Assembly (NCBI RefSeq): GCF_037975245.1
Contig: NC_092576.1
Coordinates: 28,321,611-28,385,610, forward strand
Reading direction: 5' to 3'
Origin: Apostichopus japonicus
Taxonomy: Eukaryota > Echinodermata > Holothuroidea > Aspidochirotida > Stichopodidae
DNA length: 64,000 bases
Below are positions 25,301 through 38,409 of the stretch, piece after piece (within the stretch, counting starts at the first letter, position 1; every line of letters begins with the position of its first letter). Under the pieces are notes generated by a model. The model made no database searches. It was given only the letters and a program-made list of their open reading frames with translations, and had not been told where the DNA came from. The translations under genes were made by a program, and so were the position numbers.

Positions 25301-27360
25301 AAGACCAACCTCTACAAATTACTCAAAATAATTAGTGCTGCAACCTACTATGCATTTGCTGTGCAACAATATAGATCGCGCAATCATCAGTATATTAGTC
25401 AACTTTTGAGTGGGATGAATCACATTTCTCAGAATCATGTACGGAATCATCATTGCTGTCAGGAACATCGGGTAGAGGTCCCCAGAAGAAAGTATACGAA
25501 AATTGATGTTAAGATGTTATCTGCCTATCTAGACTTGATATAACCGTGATTGACTTACCTAGATAGTCTCGATCTACCTAGGAATTGACAGTGTAAGGAA
25601 TAATGTCAACAACCAAAATTTGCACTGCATACGGTAATCGTGCACCCGTCCAGCTTATCATAACATAGTGTCGACACTGGGGTAATCAAATCAGAAAACT
25701 GCTATAAACTGTGCTCTATTCTAGCATTCTTTCAGAGCGAATACATTGGATCATGGTAGTTGCTATAAATTGAAATATGACAACTTCCTGTGATCTGATG
25801 GCCCGCTTTACAAAATCTGTATTACAGAACAAAACATTGTGATAAAGGCTAAATACAGAATTCAGACATGAGACATACGAGCACAGTGGTTCTAAACCCA
25901 AGGTACATGTGGTAACTTGCGATCAAACTGTGACTAACGTGTCTGTAGGCAAACGCTGCGGATACATTGATCATATTTCACATGCTGCTTGCCTACATTC
26001 ATTTATGTTTTTCCAACCTTTTTTTGTTTCAAATTTGTCTGTTAGGCTTACAAAGATGATATGAACAATGAACCTTACAATCCTTTCATTAAGGTATTTC
26101 TCGACACCCTATCTATAAGGATCAATTACTGTAACTGTAAGCCTTGACATCATTTGTTGACAAATAAATGTTTATTACCCTGTTCTGCTCAATGATAAGA
26201 TCAAAACATCAAACATTTAAAAGCGATGGGTGTTTTGTTTGAAATGAGTAAAAACAATTTCATTTGCTTTGGCATGTGGTTGAGCTATTCATTGATTTTC
26301 ACGTTTTAATAAAAAGCGAACTTTTCTTCTCAAGAAAACAAAAAAAGAAGGAAAAACAAAAAACAAGAAACACTTTGTAATGCCGTCCGAAATGTTTCAT
26401 CGTTCTGCTTCTTTTTTAATGCATTTGAAGCACGATTCATTTGGTAGGGCAATATTTGAGTCACTCAAACTTAAGCATAAATGCGTTACCATCAATCTGA
26501 TCCCTGTCATATTGTTGTGTTTAATATTAAGTCATTAGATATTGATTCATTCTTTCTATATAAGTGTGCGGTAAATAGCCTAGTTAATGCAACAGTCAAA
26601 CTGTGTTTGAAACGAGAAAAATAAAAATAACAAATGTCGCCAACTTATTTTCAACCGTGCAAAGTACGATAGTTGCAGATTATAAAACTAATCGTTTTTT
26701 TTTATAAACAGCTCCTGCTTTAAACCTTTGGATTTTTCAGAAAGGCTGAACACCCTCAAATTTCCCTTTGGTGAAAGCAGTGATACTGGAGTTATAATTA
26801 GGAAGTGTTGCGGTGTAGATAAGAGATAAAAATGAGGGCGCCTGACAGTTGTTGGAAGCAAAAGCATGGCGACACGCACGCCGAAAGCATAGTTAGTAAC
26901 CTATATTAATCAGTTCTAAGTTTAATTTCATGTTTTGCAGTTTATAAGTGTGATGTCGTACGTGTAACACAAAGAGATTCAAAACCTATGGCTTGTTCTT
27001 CTCCATGATATTGTGGTTATAAGGAGTATGAAAGCCAGTTAAATAAATGAATTCTTTAAACTAGAACTCATGACTATAAACTGAAGGTTGTTAGAACTAA
27101 TGCATTCGATATGAAAGATGTAATTAAACTGAAGTGACAGTGTCCACTGTTATCTTGAATGCACAAAATGGACAAGCATGTATAGCTGATTTGGCTCTGA
27201 ATAATCTGTCACTAATGAAACTGCACTTCGGCTAATAGTTCGGTGTTCTAAGTTGTTGGTACTGTTAAGATAAGATAAGTTAAGATTAATCGATAACAGC
27301 AAGAAATGTTTACAAAAAAGGATCTGTTCTTTTTTCTCAAATAAAACGACGTGCAATTAC
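22375..27360. other. intergenic, no gene recognised
   Basis: About 5 kb of AT-rich DNA with small palindromes at 22809-22833 and 24835-24884. One short minus-strand frame at 22776 downwards (MANSYRFWSDTYPKCQVKDC, followed by a possible donor gtaagt) could be an exon, but no acceptor or partner exon was found. Confidence 0.35.
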
Positions 27361-27364
27361 GTTT

Positions 27365-27975
27365 CGAATGTACACGTTAACAATCGCCGCACCGCTGCAT
27401 ATGTGGACACCGTAACCACTAGGCCATGGACGCTGATTGTATGTCCAGAAGTTCGAAACCGGTAAGGAAGGTCGCAATTCCACTGCATGCATTTGTCACC
27501 TGTATCGAACAATACTAGTTATGTTTTAGTGCCATATTTGCCTTACTCTAGAGATCAAACATGATTCTAACCAACTCGAAATAATTCGTCATTCCTAAGG
27601 TCGGACCTCTAATAATAATAATATTAGGCCTTTAGCTACGCTTATCATTGTAAACCATATCACAGCGCTTACAAGTTATATTACCCATGCTCAACGATAA
27701 CCTGTCCCAGAGACAATCCCTCCAGGTGGCAGCAGTTATTTACTGCGCCCAATGACAAGTTACCTCACAGGTACCAATTTAACCCCCAAGGAGACAACGT
27801 AATGAACAAGGCAGGAATCGAACAAACAATCCTTGGATCACGAGTCCGACGCCTTAGCCAATTGGCCACTACACTCTAACGAGATACTTTGAACAAACTT
27901 TTGTTAATGAAATGAAATCGTAATTTGTTGGAAAATCTGGAAGAACTTCCAGCCTCCACCGGGATATATATTTAT
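27365..27975 (-). repeat. tRNA-derived SINE (family 1), degraded, with nested insertion
   Basis: 27380-27610 matches 38110-38340 closely, for example ggaaggtcgcaattccactg and acctgtatc-aacaatacta. The tRNA-like part keeps accactaggccatggacgctg. The match is interrupted at about 27608 and resumes at 27881 (gagatactttgaac). A second truncated copy of the family follows (cttccagcctccaccgggat, 27944-27964) before a (GA)n run. Confidence 0.75.
27609..27880 (-). repeat. second tRNA-derived SINE nested in the first
   Basis: On the minus strand it opens with an A-box-like ATTGGCTAAGGCGTCGGAC, has a B-box-like TTGTTCGATTCC, and ends in an (ATT)n tail (the plus-strand aataataataata run). It splits the family-1 SINE, as comparison with 38320-38340 shows. 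Confidence 0.65.
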
Positions 27976-28044
27976 AGAGAGAGAGAGAGATGTAGATAGA
28001 GAGGGTGGAAGGGGGAGAGCTGGAGAAAAATATACCCATATATC

Positions 28045-29525
28045 TATACTGACCCGGCCGGTTGGGGTCCTAAACGTCACGGCCGAACGGCACTACCCAA
28101 CCATCCCTTTCTAACAAACAAAACTCAAGTCAAGAGAGCCAAAAAATAAATACGCACAATACGACAACCCCCAACCACCCATCCAACATTCAAAAAACAC
28201 AAAAGGACAACCAGCACGCAGCAAAACTAACACCCCTACCCAGCACACTAGCTTCCGAAAAGGGCCGCCCCAGAAAAATGGCAAAAGTTGCCTTAAACCT
28301 GAAGGTAAATGTCACACTTGGCCCGCCTCCAGGACTGCCAGCCAACTGGCAAATTTCCCCTAAAACAATATCGCAAATATTCCTCCAACTAAGTTTTTAT
28401 CAACATAGCACAAGCACAAATAATACGATGCAACACAGTAACAGAACAAACTGGAGGATCTGCCCCTTATAAAACAAAACAAAACAAAACCCTGTCCCAC
28501 CGAACATGAACGGTCTCCCGTTACACGGTCGGTCCAGGTTCAGAACCACTCCCAAAACTTTAAAACAGAGCAACCATTAAAAAAAAAACATGAGCGGGAC
28601 TCTCTAAGCTGTCACAGCCGGTCCTCGGGCACAGTCCATCACCCAATCGCCAATGATACCTCTTCAGATTGGTCACTATGGCACCGTGTGTAATTCCCCA
28701 GGCAAGATCGCGGAGCCTGTACCATTCAGCCTTGAATGCACCGAACGCCATACTGCGGCAGAATGACGTCCCTGTACAAATATTGCATTCAAGGCCCTAT
28801 CCCGCAAGGAGCTGTGAATGAGGGCTGGCCGTGACAGGTCAACAAGGGGCAACTCAATTAGAGAGGAGCAAATGACACGTACCTTCCTGCTTGGAGTACT
28901 CCTATGCGGTTCTCTGTTGCTAACCAGTGCCGAGATTCATCTACTCAAGTGCTACCCTCCCCAAAAACGTTCAAAATATAAACAAGGCAACCCTGGGTCA
29001 GTTAAGGCTACAAACAATTGCTTAAATAACAAAAAGCTCAATTTACTTCCTAGATGAACCATACCAACCCCCCCCCCCCCTTGTTCGGATTCAACTTCGC
29101 CCCGGTAGCTCTCTCAAAGATAGATAAATCCTGCGAATATCCATAAAGTAATGGAGACAGAGGGCCCCCCTGGCGCATCCCCTACTCTACGTTAGAAATC
29201 TTTGAACAAAACTCATTTACGATCACCGAACTGAAATTCTGCTGATACAAAACAGAAATCATTTACGAAAATTTGGGTGTAACTGAAACTTCTGGAATAC
29301 ATTCATTATAAAAACCGCGATCCCCCATGTCAAAGGCCTACTGCTGGTTAAGGGACCAATGAACATGGCAGACCATGCCCAATAACAAAGTCGGTGAAGT
29401 AGCGCATCAACCACAAATTCAGCTGGATGCAATTACCCTTCACTGCACAAGTCTGGAGACTACCCACAAGATAACGGCATAGCCAGTGCAAGGCGGTTGC
29501 AGAAACCTTAGCCAGCAACTCAAAA
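28045..29525 (-). mobile_element. LINE fragment (L1/Tx1-like ORF2 3' part and 3'UTR)
   Basis: Non-LTR retrotransposon remnant on the minus strand. 29080-29500 matches the reverse-transcriptase region of the LINE at 51.6-52.2 kb (shared aagtaatggagacagagggc). 28560-28751 encodes the C-terminal part (HWRLGDGLCPRTGCDSLESP, a CxxxxC-type tail preceding a lost His/Cys). 28045-28265 is the 3'UTR, matched at 40.9-41.15 kb. Internal deletion around 28.98-29.07 kb and multiple frameshifts; dead. Confidence 0.75.
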
Positions 29526-29640
29526 GCAATAAATATATATATATATATAACTATGTATTAATATATATTAATATATATATATATATGTATTAATACATAT
29601 TCACATTTATAAATATATATTTATATATACATATATGTAT
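29526..29640. repeat. (TA)n microsatellite at the left edge of unit 2
   Basis: TA-rich run interrupted by gtattaatacatat, joining the unit sequence atgaaatgaagtattcc at about 29640. Confidence 0.9.
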
Positions 29641-31132
29641 GAAATGAAGTATTCCAACGAATATACTCTTCATAAGTAATTTTTTCTGACCCGTATCCAT
29701 CTCAGAAAGTCGCATCAAATTAATCCTAGTTGAATATCGCTTGAATATCATCTTAACAGTTCCATCGTTTCAATGATTCAATTATGCTGTTTGTCATCAT
29801 CCATTCATGGGCTCGCAAATGTGAATCTGATCCAATAACAGTAAACAGCTATATTCATAAAGCAAGTCTTTTCGAAATTTTACTCGGTTACACAGCTTGC
29901 AGTCGGACGCAAAAGCAATGTCGGTCGCCGAATTGATCGACAATGCTCATAGAAAATGGTAAATTTCATGAAACACAAGTAAAGTACCATAAATGAAGTT
30001 TTGTTTCTCCGATTAAGGGTTGGATGGACATAAGGGCGAGATAGCGGTGGGGGGGGGGGGGCTTGTTTCTTTGCATTAAACGTTCGTTAATATTTACACT
30101 TCATACATATGCCCTTTTGTACCTGCTCTGCCCCTCATACAAAATAAAAACCTCTTTGCTTCTCCACCCCACTTGCCTCTGCCTACACTTTGGTAATTCT
30201 GGTGCAGCTTCTGAAACGAAAACATGCTAAAAGAAGACACTGAATCATTCCTGATTGATTATGATTTACTTCTACTGTTGTAGTGAAACAAGGGGTGGGA
30301 AAAGAAGAAAACTGTTAGCAAACTGCTTGTATAATGCCAAAAAATACAATTTTAGGTAAATATGAACATTTTAGGGGACTTGACGTTTCCATGCTACCAG
30401 GATATTCTTTAGATGCCAAATGAAGCGGAAACAAACTTACAAAACATTCCAATACAAAGATGACTCGATTTGTTCAAGTTAACGATCCGACCATCTATGT
30501 CTCTTATGTGTCCTTAGTTTTTTTCAGTTTATAAATTCTAGCAATGTCCGCCACACAAAACAGACAATTTTAAAAGTAGAAAATGGCTGAAAGGTTTGAC
30601 TCTCTTCAACGTTATGGCCATAATTTTACAATAACTACACTAAAGATCTTGCTAATATGTTCTTACATCTCTGCCATAGCTCTAACATTAATGAGTTTGA
30701 AGAAGAGTGCGGTTGACATATTGGTATGTGACAGGTACATTTTCAATTGTTTCGAATTTTGACAGAAAAAACATGACTTGAAATGATAACAAGAACAGGT
30801 TATTGTAATAAAATTCAGAAGTTTGCTTATTTTTCTGTATTGAACTAAACGTTAATAACTCGCTCCTATAATTCGTGCAACCAAATTGTTCTTAGCATAG
30901 ACATCGCCGCTAACGCATCGGTATATCACTAGTTGTGCATGTCACAAGACTTGGTAAACGTTGCAACTAAAGGACAAGTACCGTTTTAAGGAAAACGTTC
31001 AACATTAACAAGATGAAAGCAAATTTAAGCTACCCAACTGAAAACCAAAAGGAAAGAAAAGCTAAAGAAAAGAAAACTACAGTTTCTAATTTATACTTTT
31101 GGTGGCCGCCTTATAGTATCCGCATCATGACT

Positions 31133-34100
31133 TTATTGCTGTCTCAAGCACTTCTTGTAGTCTCTCCCTCCGAGCCAGACGCAAATCCCTTTCTTGTTCT
31201 TGCCGCATCTTGCAAAATCAATTTCACAATTCCCACCATCGCCGTAGCTGCCGTAATTGTAGCTGGCCGATTCCAGTGTACATATTCCTTCAGTTGAATC
31301 ACAATAGTCGTATTGCCCGCATATCTGATTTGAAGAGAAAATCAGTAACTGTGATGTACGTGTGATTTTATTTCATGATTGCCTGAATAAAACATCGACG
31401 TCACACTGTTTACGGACCAGACACGTTGCAACACAAACCCGAAAAGTCGATTTGTCATGTGGCTGAGAAATAAGTTACTGTGGTGTATTTGTGATTTCAT
31501 TCCATGATTGCCCGTATATAATGTTGACGTTGCAATGTTCACTTCGTTCATGGTATGTTGTAGCCAAGTCGTGATTTGTAACACTCCGCATTATTTAATA
31601 TTCAATAATCGTCGACGTAACCCTGCGACAAGGCCTAATGCTTTTGATTACAAACTTACGGAACATTTATTGCAGTTCTTCCTATACTGACGTTTCAGCC
31701 CTTGAAACTGTCGCTGGGTGATCTGATTAACGGTCCTGTAATATCCGCATACTCCGAGTGTCAACTGGCCATCAACTACATCGCCTATAAAGATGAGCCA
31801 AAAACATGATTACGTATAAGAGCACATCTGACGATAAAATGTACATACTGATGTTAGGTATTAAGGAAAAAATAAATCCTAGGTCACAAAGTATTATTAT
31901 GATTATATACACCAACCTTCAAAACCTTTCTTAGCCACCCTATACACTCCTGGGTTATGTTTAGTTATATTTGAATTATAGGTCACATATTCCTTCATCA
32001 TGAAATTACAATATTTAAAACCGTGCGTAGAGAAAAGGGTTCAGATGTGGGAGTCGCACGTTGCTTTTTAAGAACCGTTTAACTGTTAAATGTATTACCG
32101 GTTACAGTTTGTGTAATGTAGTATGTAGTTATATCCACATCATATTACTTTAAACATTTGCTTCCATGCCTCTTTGTCTTAAGAGTAACTACTTACTTCC
32201 TGTTCATGGAGTTTCTCTTTGTTTGTTGTTCATTATTTAATAACGGAGCCCAAAGTAAATGAGCCGGAGCACACCCCAACGTAACATTTGTTTAACTAAA
32301 AGAAAGAACCCTCTGACGCTCACAATTGGACTATTTTGTAAGAAGAGTAGAAAGAAGCGGTGCAGCAATATAAAACGACCCTAAAAGGAGTGTCCAAATT
32401 CACACACACAACAATTGTTACATTTGGGTGAGATTTCTTGTGTACATTTTGCACCTCTACATGCCCGGATATGACACTATCAGGCTTTCCCTTCATCATT
32501 TTGAGGACAGGTTTTCCCTGTTTCCTTTTTGATGATTATTTTGGAATGTCCATTTTGGTCAGTATATATGGAAAGAATCTTAATGTTTTTTATTTATTTT
32601 TCAATTCTTGTCATCCTGCTGGGAGCAGTTTTACCGCATAAGCATGTTATCAATAATTCACTGTACACAATGATGTTAAGTAATATTCTGTCTGCCAATA
32701 ATAATTTAATTCAACCAACATCAGTCATGACAATTTGTTCAATTATTACAGATGTTTACTCAAACGCTTATGTACTATTTCCGATTGTGTTCACTGTAAT
32801 TGGCTGGGTTTACAGCCCCCTCCTATACCCCCTCCCCAAACTACACCATGGATTGGCGTCTGCTAGCGAATATTCAGCACAGAAAGAAGAATATTTATAC
32901 TCTTATTGTTCTTTGCGGAATACATCTCCGAGCCCAATGGTTAAGGGGGAACCCTCCTTCCAACACGCTGCAACGTTTCCAGAACTGCTTGTTGTCTCGT
33001 AGCGAGCTCAAATTTCAGAGAGGAATATATTTGAAAGCCCCTATAGCTGTAAGGTGCCTATACTTTTGTTAACCTTACGTTTTAGCACCAGGTGACGAAA
33101 CACAGGTCAATCACGTAATCTCAAAGTATGTCAATTGAAACGAAACCACAGCATGTGATGTCACAATTTTCAAACGCACATTTTCCTTTTATCCCAACAA
33201 GGTGCGGTATTTCATTACACTATTTAGTGTCACTGCAGGGCGAAATACTATTGGGTTTGTTTTGTATTACGTACATTAGGTACATTATGTACATTAATGT
33301 TGATTTAATGTCACTGTTTAATCTAACAATATAATTCAATCTAATAACAATTATTGTAACTACGCCTGAAATAAAACTTTCAAGACGTTCTACCACCAGG
33401 CAACGAAAGACAGGCCAACCACGTAATCTCAAAGTATTCTCGTTAGCACAAAACCACAGCATGTGGTGTCACAACTTCAACACGGTCGTTTTCCTTTTAT
33501 ACCAAATGTATGCGTAGTTCATTACACTATTTAGGGTCACAACCGGGCAAATATTATTGGGTTTGTTTTGTAGCTCGTACAAATATGGGTATTAATGTTG
33601 TTTTAGTGTCACTGTTTATTCTTAAAATATTCAATATTGATACGAATATTGCAGCCACTCCTATTGAGGAGAAAGGAACCGTGTTTTTCACTCTTACCCA
33701 TTATCACATAATTCTGATTGACACTAAGTCTGACGTTGCAATAAAGAAATGCTCCTTGGAGACTGACTATGATCTCGACCGTCGTTCCCGTGGCAGTTAA
33801 ACCGTTCCTTTTATAACTCTTTTCAATATCCACGGTGTACACAGTCTTACGTATGGCGTCAAAACCGACAGCTGATTGTAAAAGAAAGAAGGTAGTAAAA
33901 TTAATATACTGTAACAGAAAGCTGACAGTCCTTGTCAATTTTACGCAATTACAAGTCAATAATTGCATGGGAAAAGGACGTAAGAGGGGCAGTTGGTTGG
34001 GGATCATGTGTGGTGGACTTATCGCAAGATTGAACAGTGGCCTAGATAAGTGTTATGCAATTCTTCTTATTTTCAATTTCCGCAGGTTTATTTATTCTTT

Positions 34101-37090
34101 TTCTTCTTCTCGTTATAAACAACCGCTAACAGCCGATGTACTTATAACATGAATCTTGTCAACCATGCTGATCAGTCTGATCTATAATCTTTTCATAGCA
34201 AATTCAGGAAAAGAAGTGAAGGTAGATGATTTGGTTTTCTTAAAGGGAGATAACATTTACTTTGGCTCTTTTGGTAACCAATCAGGTGACCAACTTTCAC
34301 AATTGAGTACCAGAGGATTTTTGTCTTTTTGAATATAAAGCAAGTTGATAACTTCGCATATTTTTGAAGTAGAACATCGACGTTAACTCAGTCTTCACTT
34401 TTTCTTGCGTAGAAAACATAATAAGCTAGTTTTGTATCATCAATTTCCCTTTACTTTTGTGGTTAACGATTTAATATTAAGTTTGAAGGTTTACGCTTGG
34501 TACGATGTAACATTATTACTACTTGCCCAAGCTTTTAATATGTTGATTTTAGTACACTTTTTACGTTTAGTACACTCTTGGAAAGGAGGCATTATGATTT
34601 TGCTATTATTAATAATCTCGCAAAAGCGTTGAATTGTGTTTGACAATCCATGTACGACCGAGACCGTTCAAGCCTTCAAACTTTAACACTTGATACAAAT
34701 AAATAGACATGTAAAGAATAGTCGCTGAATACTGAGAGTGTTTGAATGGTTGTAATGATAACAACGATGATGAGAGCATCAAATTTGTTACCATTCACAA
34801 ACGATTGCTTTCTTTAAACCTGGCCAAACTTACAGTTAGCAGAACAGATGAGTCTGGTTGTGAATCAAAAACTGAAAGAATGCACTGAACTCTTGGGAAC
34901 GTCGTGCTAACTAACATAACCACTAATGTTAATTTCGTTTAGCATTATATTTTATCACACATAAAATTTACATCCTCTCTGAAGTTATCTAAAATGAACG
35001 AAATAGTATACAAATATTTATCAACAGAAATGTGCCAACCGCGAATTACATTCCTTTGTGACAACTCGATAACCTTTCAGATGCGTAGCGAAGGGGTTTT
35101 TGTTGGGGGGTGTGGAGAATTTGATTTGCCGACGGATCTGGAAGTGGTGACTGAAATGGGGGAGGGGTCTAAAAGGAGGGGGTGTCTCCCTCCCCTTTGG
35201 AAAATTTTTAGTTTTGAAACGTCCTTAGATGCAATCTGGTGCATACTTTAAGCCAAATTTGATTTGCCGTCGGATCTGGCAGTGGTGACTGAAATGGGGG
35301 AGGGGTTTAAGGGGAGGGGGTGTCCCCCTCCCCTTTGGAAAATTTTTAGTTTTGAAACGTCCTTAGATGCAATCTGGTGCATATTTTAAGTCAAATTTGA
35401 TTTGCCGTCGGATCTGGAAGTGGTGACTGAAATGGGGGAGGGGTATAAGGGTAGGGGGTCTAACCCTCCCCCTTTGGAAAATTTTTAGTTTTGAAACGTC
35501 CTTAGATGCAATCTGGTGAATATTTTAAGTCAAATTTGGCACGGAAGAAGCTCCCGTTCTCCTTTTCTCTATTCAGCTTTCCTTCTTTCTTCCCATTCCG
35601 CTCTCTTCACCTTTTCTCCTTTTGCCGACAGACCCAAAATTTGCCGACAGCGACCAAATTATTGGGGGGCGGGTGTGACACCCCCCACACCCCCCGCTCG
35701 CTACGCCCCTGTAACCTTTCTGTAACACATTGACGTTTGTAGGCGTGTTCTCTTATTACTATTTCTTTCAAAGACCAAATACTAACAATGATCGTAAGAT
35801 TTCATAAAAATGTCATGAATATTTCGACATATCTCAACTCGGCGCAAACGATTGGTCTTTGATACTCACAAGATGGAAAATAGTCATCAAAGAAGGATGG
35901 TAGGTTACTCTCCTGATACTGGTAATCTCCTTCGTTTTCTATGAAAGTTACGTCTTCTGCTGTCACTCGGCCTTGTATGACTGTGAAAATTGAAACGTAA
36001 AGACTGAGTATTATTTTATCTTTCGACTGAAGTTAAACAAACGCAAAATGGCAGGCAGAATTCTCCCACGCTCAATACAACTTTATGATAGGTACCACTT
36101 GACAAAGGGCTTTTTATCGAGCTAACATAAAAAAACGCTTGACAAATTACAATCTAAGGTAACGTTAGAATAACGTTTTGCACTAACGTTACTTTGCCAA
36201 ATTTGAGTTCAATATAAACAATATAAACACTTATACATATAGTTGACACACAATTGGTCTTCTTTACTTATCGCTGAAGGTTAATGTAATATGGAAAATT
36301 ACAAATTAAGTGCTGGAGGTAAAGAAATTTTCCATGAAGCTCGCGTGCACACGGAATAGTCTATACAATACATCTTTTTTACTCGGTTTCTTTTAGTAAG
36401 TGGTTTTAGTATGGTGAACTCAATGGCGAATAGTTGGAATATTCCACCAAATGAAGGTTAAAAGGATTGTAATTATAGAACTTGTATTCAACTTTTTTTC
36501 ATTAAACCGTCCAGAAAGCTTTCATAGTATAAATGTAAACATATTTAAAGACTAAATAGGACACTAAAATGTTTTCATAATTTTGACATTTTCTTAAATA
36601 AATGGTAGCTTGTTTATTTGATGACGTCTACTGATATGAGACTTTAGAATAAAATAGTATCCAAAATTAGCAATGTCAACTCAAAATCTGCTTTTAAAGG
36701 TCCCATGAAATACCCCTTACTTTAAGTGTTTTAAGACCTTACAATATTAACGGTTATTTTAGCTATTTACAAACCTATTGTTTCTTGCAATTAATTTAAC
36801 TATTTATTTATTCAGACGGTGAATCATCGAATTTAGAATTTCCGGAACAGTTATACACACAACATGCATCCAACATAAAGCATAACACATATCACTCAAA
36901 GAAATATTATTGGCATTTCTGACACGTAGTATGAACGATAAAGTGATGAAATGCATTGCTCACCATAATCAGCTGCACAATATTCCTCTTGAGGATGCAG
37001 TTGTTCACATGAGCAGCACTGTATGTTACGAATGCTGGACATTACAAGTACAACACTCAGTACATGGGAGAACCACATCGCCGTTGGCAT
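31133..37090 (-). CDS. TIMP-family (tensilin-like) secreted protein, copy 2
   Basis: Five exons on the minus strand: 36964-37090, 35870-35980, 33698-33871, 31660-31784, 31133-31324; all GT-AG with the phases of copy 1; 242 residues, no defect. After the signal peptide the TIMP N-terminus reads CSCEQLHPQEEYC, so position 2 is Ser as in vertebrate TIMP-2 and TIMP-4. Exon 2 is four residues shorter than in copy 1 and differs in the A-B loop (FIENEGDYQYQESNLPSFF). Exon 3 keeps VYTVDIEKSYKRNG and has LYC at the Cys70 position with one extra residue. Exon 5 is almost the same as in copy 1. Intron 2 carries the hAT insertion, well away from splice sites. Seven exon-5 cysteines are all kept. Confidence 0.85.
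33080..33610. repeat. tandem duplication of about 300 bases in intron 3 of copy 2
   Basis: Segments 33080-33375 and 33385-33610 repeat the same phrases (ccacgtaatctcaaagtat, accacagcatgtg, attgggtttgttttgta). Copies 1, 3 and 4 have a single version (near 15960, 45600 and 60795). Confidence 0.8.
35078..35711. mobile_element. short hAT-type element with 8-bp target duplication, in intron 2 of copy 2
   Basis: Ends CAGATGCGTAGCGA and TCGCTACGCCCCTG; flanked by TAACCTTT at 35070-35077 and 35712-35719. Units 1, 3 and 4 keep the uninterrupted site (for example gacctttctgtaac near 17457). The interior is three tandem units of about 139 bases starting at tttgatttgccg (near 35120, 35258, 35397). No transposase. 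Confidence 0.9.
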
Positions 37091-37260
37091 TTTCTATAAC
37101 GTCTCAGAGAATTAAATCTACTGTTTTGGGAACTCTAGTCTTGATTCGTCAGCAAACACGAAATGGTTGCCTCAATCGTGTACAAGGTTATTATGTGCCA
37201 AAGTACCTGTTCAACTACCGATTAAATTTCTCTCTTTACCAGTAAGTGCCTATTCTGTTA
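37091..37260 (-). promoter_or_regulatory. conserved upstream segment of copy 2 (candidate promoter)
   Basis: Counterpart of 19430-19620, with shared cgtgtacaaggttattatg-type and ctctttaccagtaagtg phrases. No TATA box seen. Confidence 0.3.
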
Positions 37261-37561
37261 CATAGAATAAGAAAAGCATTATACGGTTAGCGAGAAATGA
37301 CAGACCTGGTAACACACCCTTTCTTCATGTCGTCAATTTAGTCAATTGTTAAAACGGTTGTGTGAGTATAATAGCTCAGTACAGCTGAAGCATCAAGGCT
37401 TATAAAAATAAACAAATGTTACAGATGAACAACAACTCAAAGTGAATGCGCTAGTTGTAAGGGCACATTCTACATCCAAAAATAAAAAGAAACCAATTCT
37501 TCCTCATAGGCTAGTGCAATAGCGGGTAGCCTAATCACATGTTCTAGAATGTTATATAGTT

Positions 37562-37804
37562 AGATATATATATATATATATATATATATCTATATATATA
37601 TATATAGATATACATCTATATATATATATATCTATATATGTATATATATATACAACTATATATATCTCTATATATATCTATATATATTTATATCTATATA
37701 TATATATATATATATATAGATAAAATATAGATATATATATATATATATATCGTAATGAGTTGGAAAATCAAGAACAATGAACACACCCTTTCTTCATGTG
37801 GTCA

Positions 37805-37874
<70 letters not shown>

Positions 37875-37949
37875 CTATATATCTAGATATCTCTCTCTAT
37901 TTATATATATCTATATATATATATATATATCTATATCTATCTCTCTCTC

Positions 37950-37983
<34 letters not shown>

Positions 37984-38034
37984 TATATATATGTATATAT
38001 ATATAGCTATATATATATATATATATATATATAT
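37562..38034. repeat. very long (TA)n tracts
   Basis: Two long TA-dinucleotide tracts (37562-37750 and 37807-38034) with ctatctct interruptions, separated by a copy of the SINE 3' end (cgtaatgagttggaaaatc) and of the phrase acaccctttcttcatgt, also at 37312. Tyr-Ile repeat open frames here are not genes. Confidence 0.95.
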
Positions 38035-38345
38035 CGTAATGAGTTGGAAAATCAAGAACAATGAAAAAACTTCCAGCCTCCACCGGGATTCGAACCCGGG
38101 CCTCCCGCTCTGTACGCGGACACCCTAACCACTAGGCTATGGACGCTGATTGTATGTTCAGAGGTTCGAAACCGGTAAGGAAGGTCGCAATTCCACTGTA
38201 GGCGTTTGTCACCTGTATCAAACAATACTAGTTCTGTTTTTGGTGACATTTTTTGCCTTACTCTAGACATCAAATATGATGCTAACCAACTCGAAGTCAT
38301 TTGTGATTCCTAAAGCCGGATCTCGAAAGAGATACTATGAACAGA
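38035..38345 (-). repeat. tRNA-derived SINE, family 1, best copy, with (TA)n tail
   Basis: The minus strand holds a tRNA-like head at 38147-38076: A-box-like TAGCCTAGTGGTTAGGGTGTC and B box GGGTTCGAATCC. The 3' end (gattttccaactcattacg) leads straight into (TA)n. A further 3'-end copy lies at 38388-38405. An anticodon stem can be drawn, but the D arm and acceptor stem do not pair convincingly. Confidence 0.8.
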
Positions 38346-38409
38346 CGTAATGACAAAAGCAAATCAATATATATATATATAATTAAAAATCGTAATGAGT
38401 TGGAAGTGA

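Larger units (their letters stand above)
29586..37560 (-). repeat. segmental duplication unit 2
   Basis: Direct copy of unit 1, ending in the (TA)n tract at 37562. It carries a hAT insertion at 35078-35711 and an internal 300-base tandem duplication at 33.08-33.6 kb. It shares with unit 3 an intron-3 stretch (31855-32330) that units 1 and 4 lack. Confidence 0.9.

Noticed and set aside
28818-29057. Signal-peptide-like open frame (FLLGVLLCGSLLLTSAE)
   Set aside because: Antisense to LINE sequence, with no splice or domain support.
37777-38128. Long Tyr-Ile repeat open frames, also at 57743-58195
   Set aside because: They are translations of (TA)n microsatellites.
38076-38147. Functional tRNA gene
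   Set aside because: A and B boxes are present, but arm pairing is poor and the sequence is embedded in a repeated SINE with a (TA)n tail.
38052-38300. 82-codon open frame with [19 protein letters not shown]
   Set aside because: It is the translation of the SINE tRNA-like head, not a gene.
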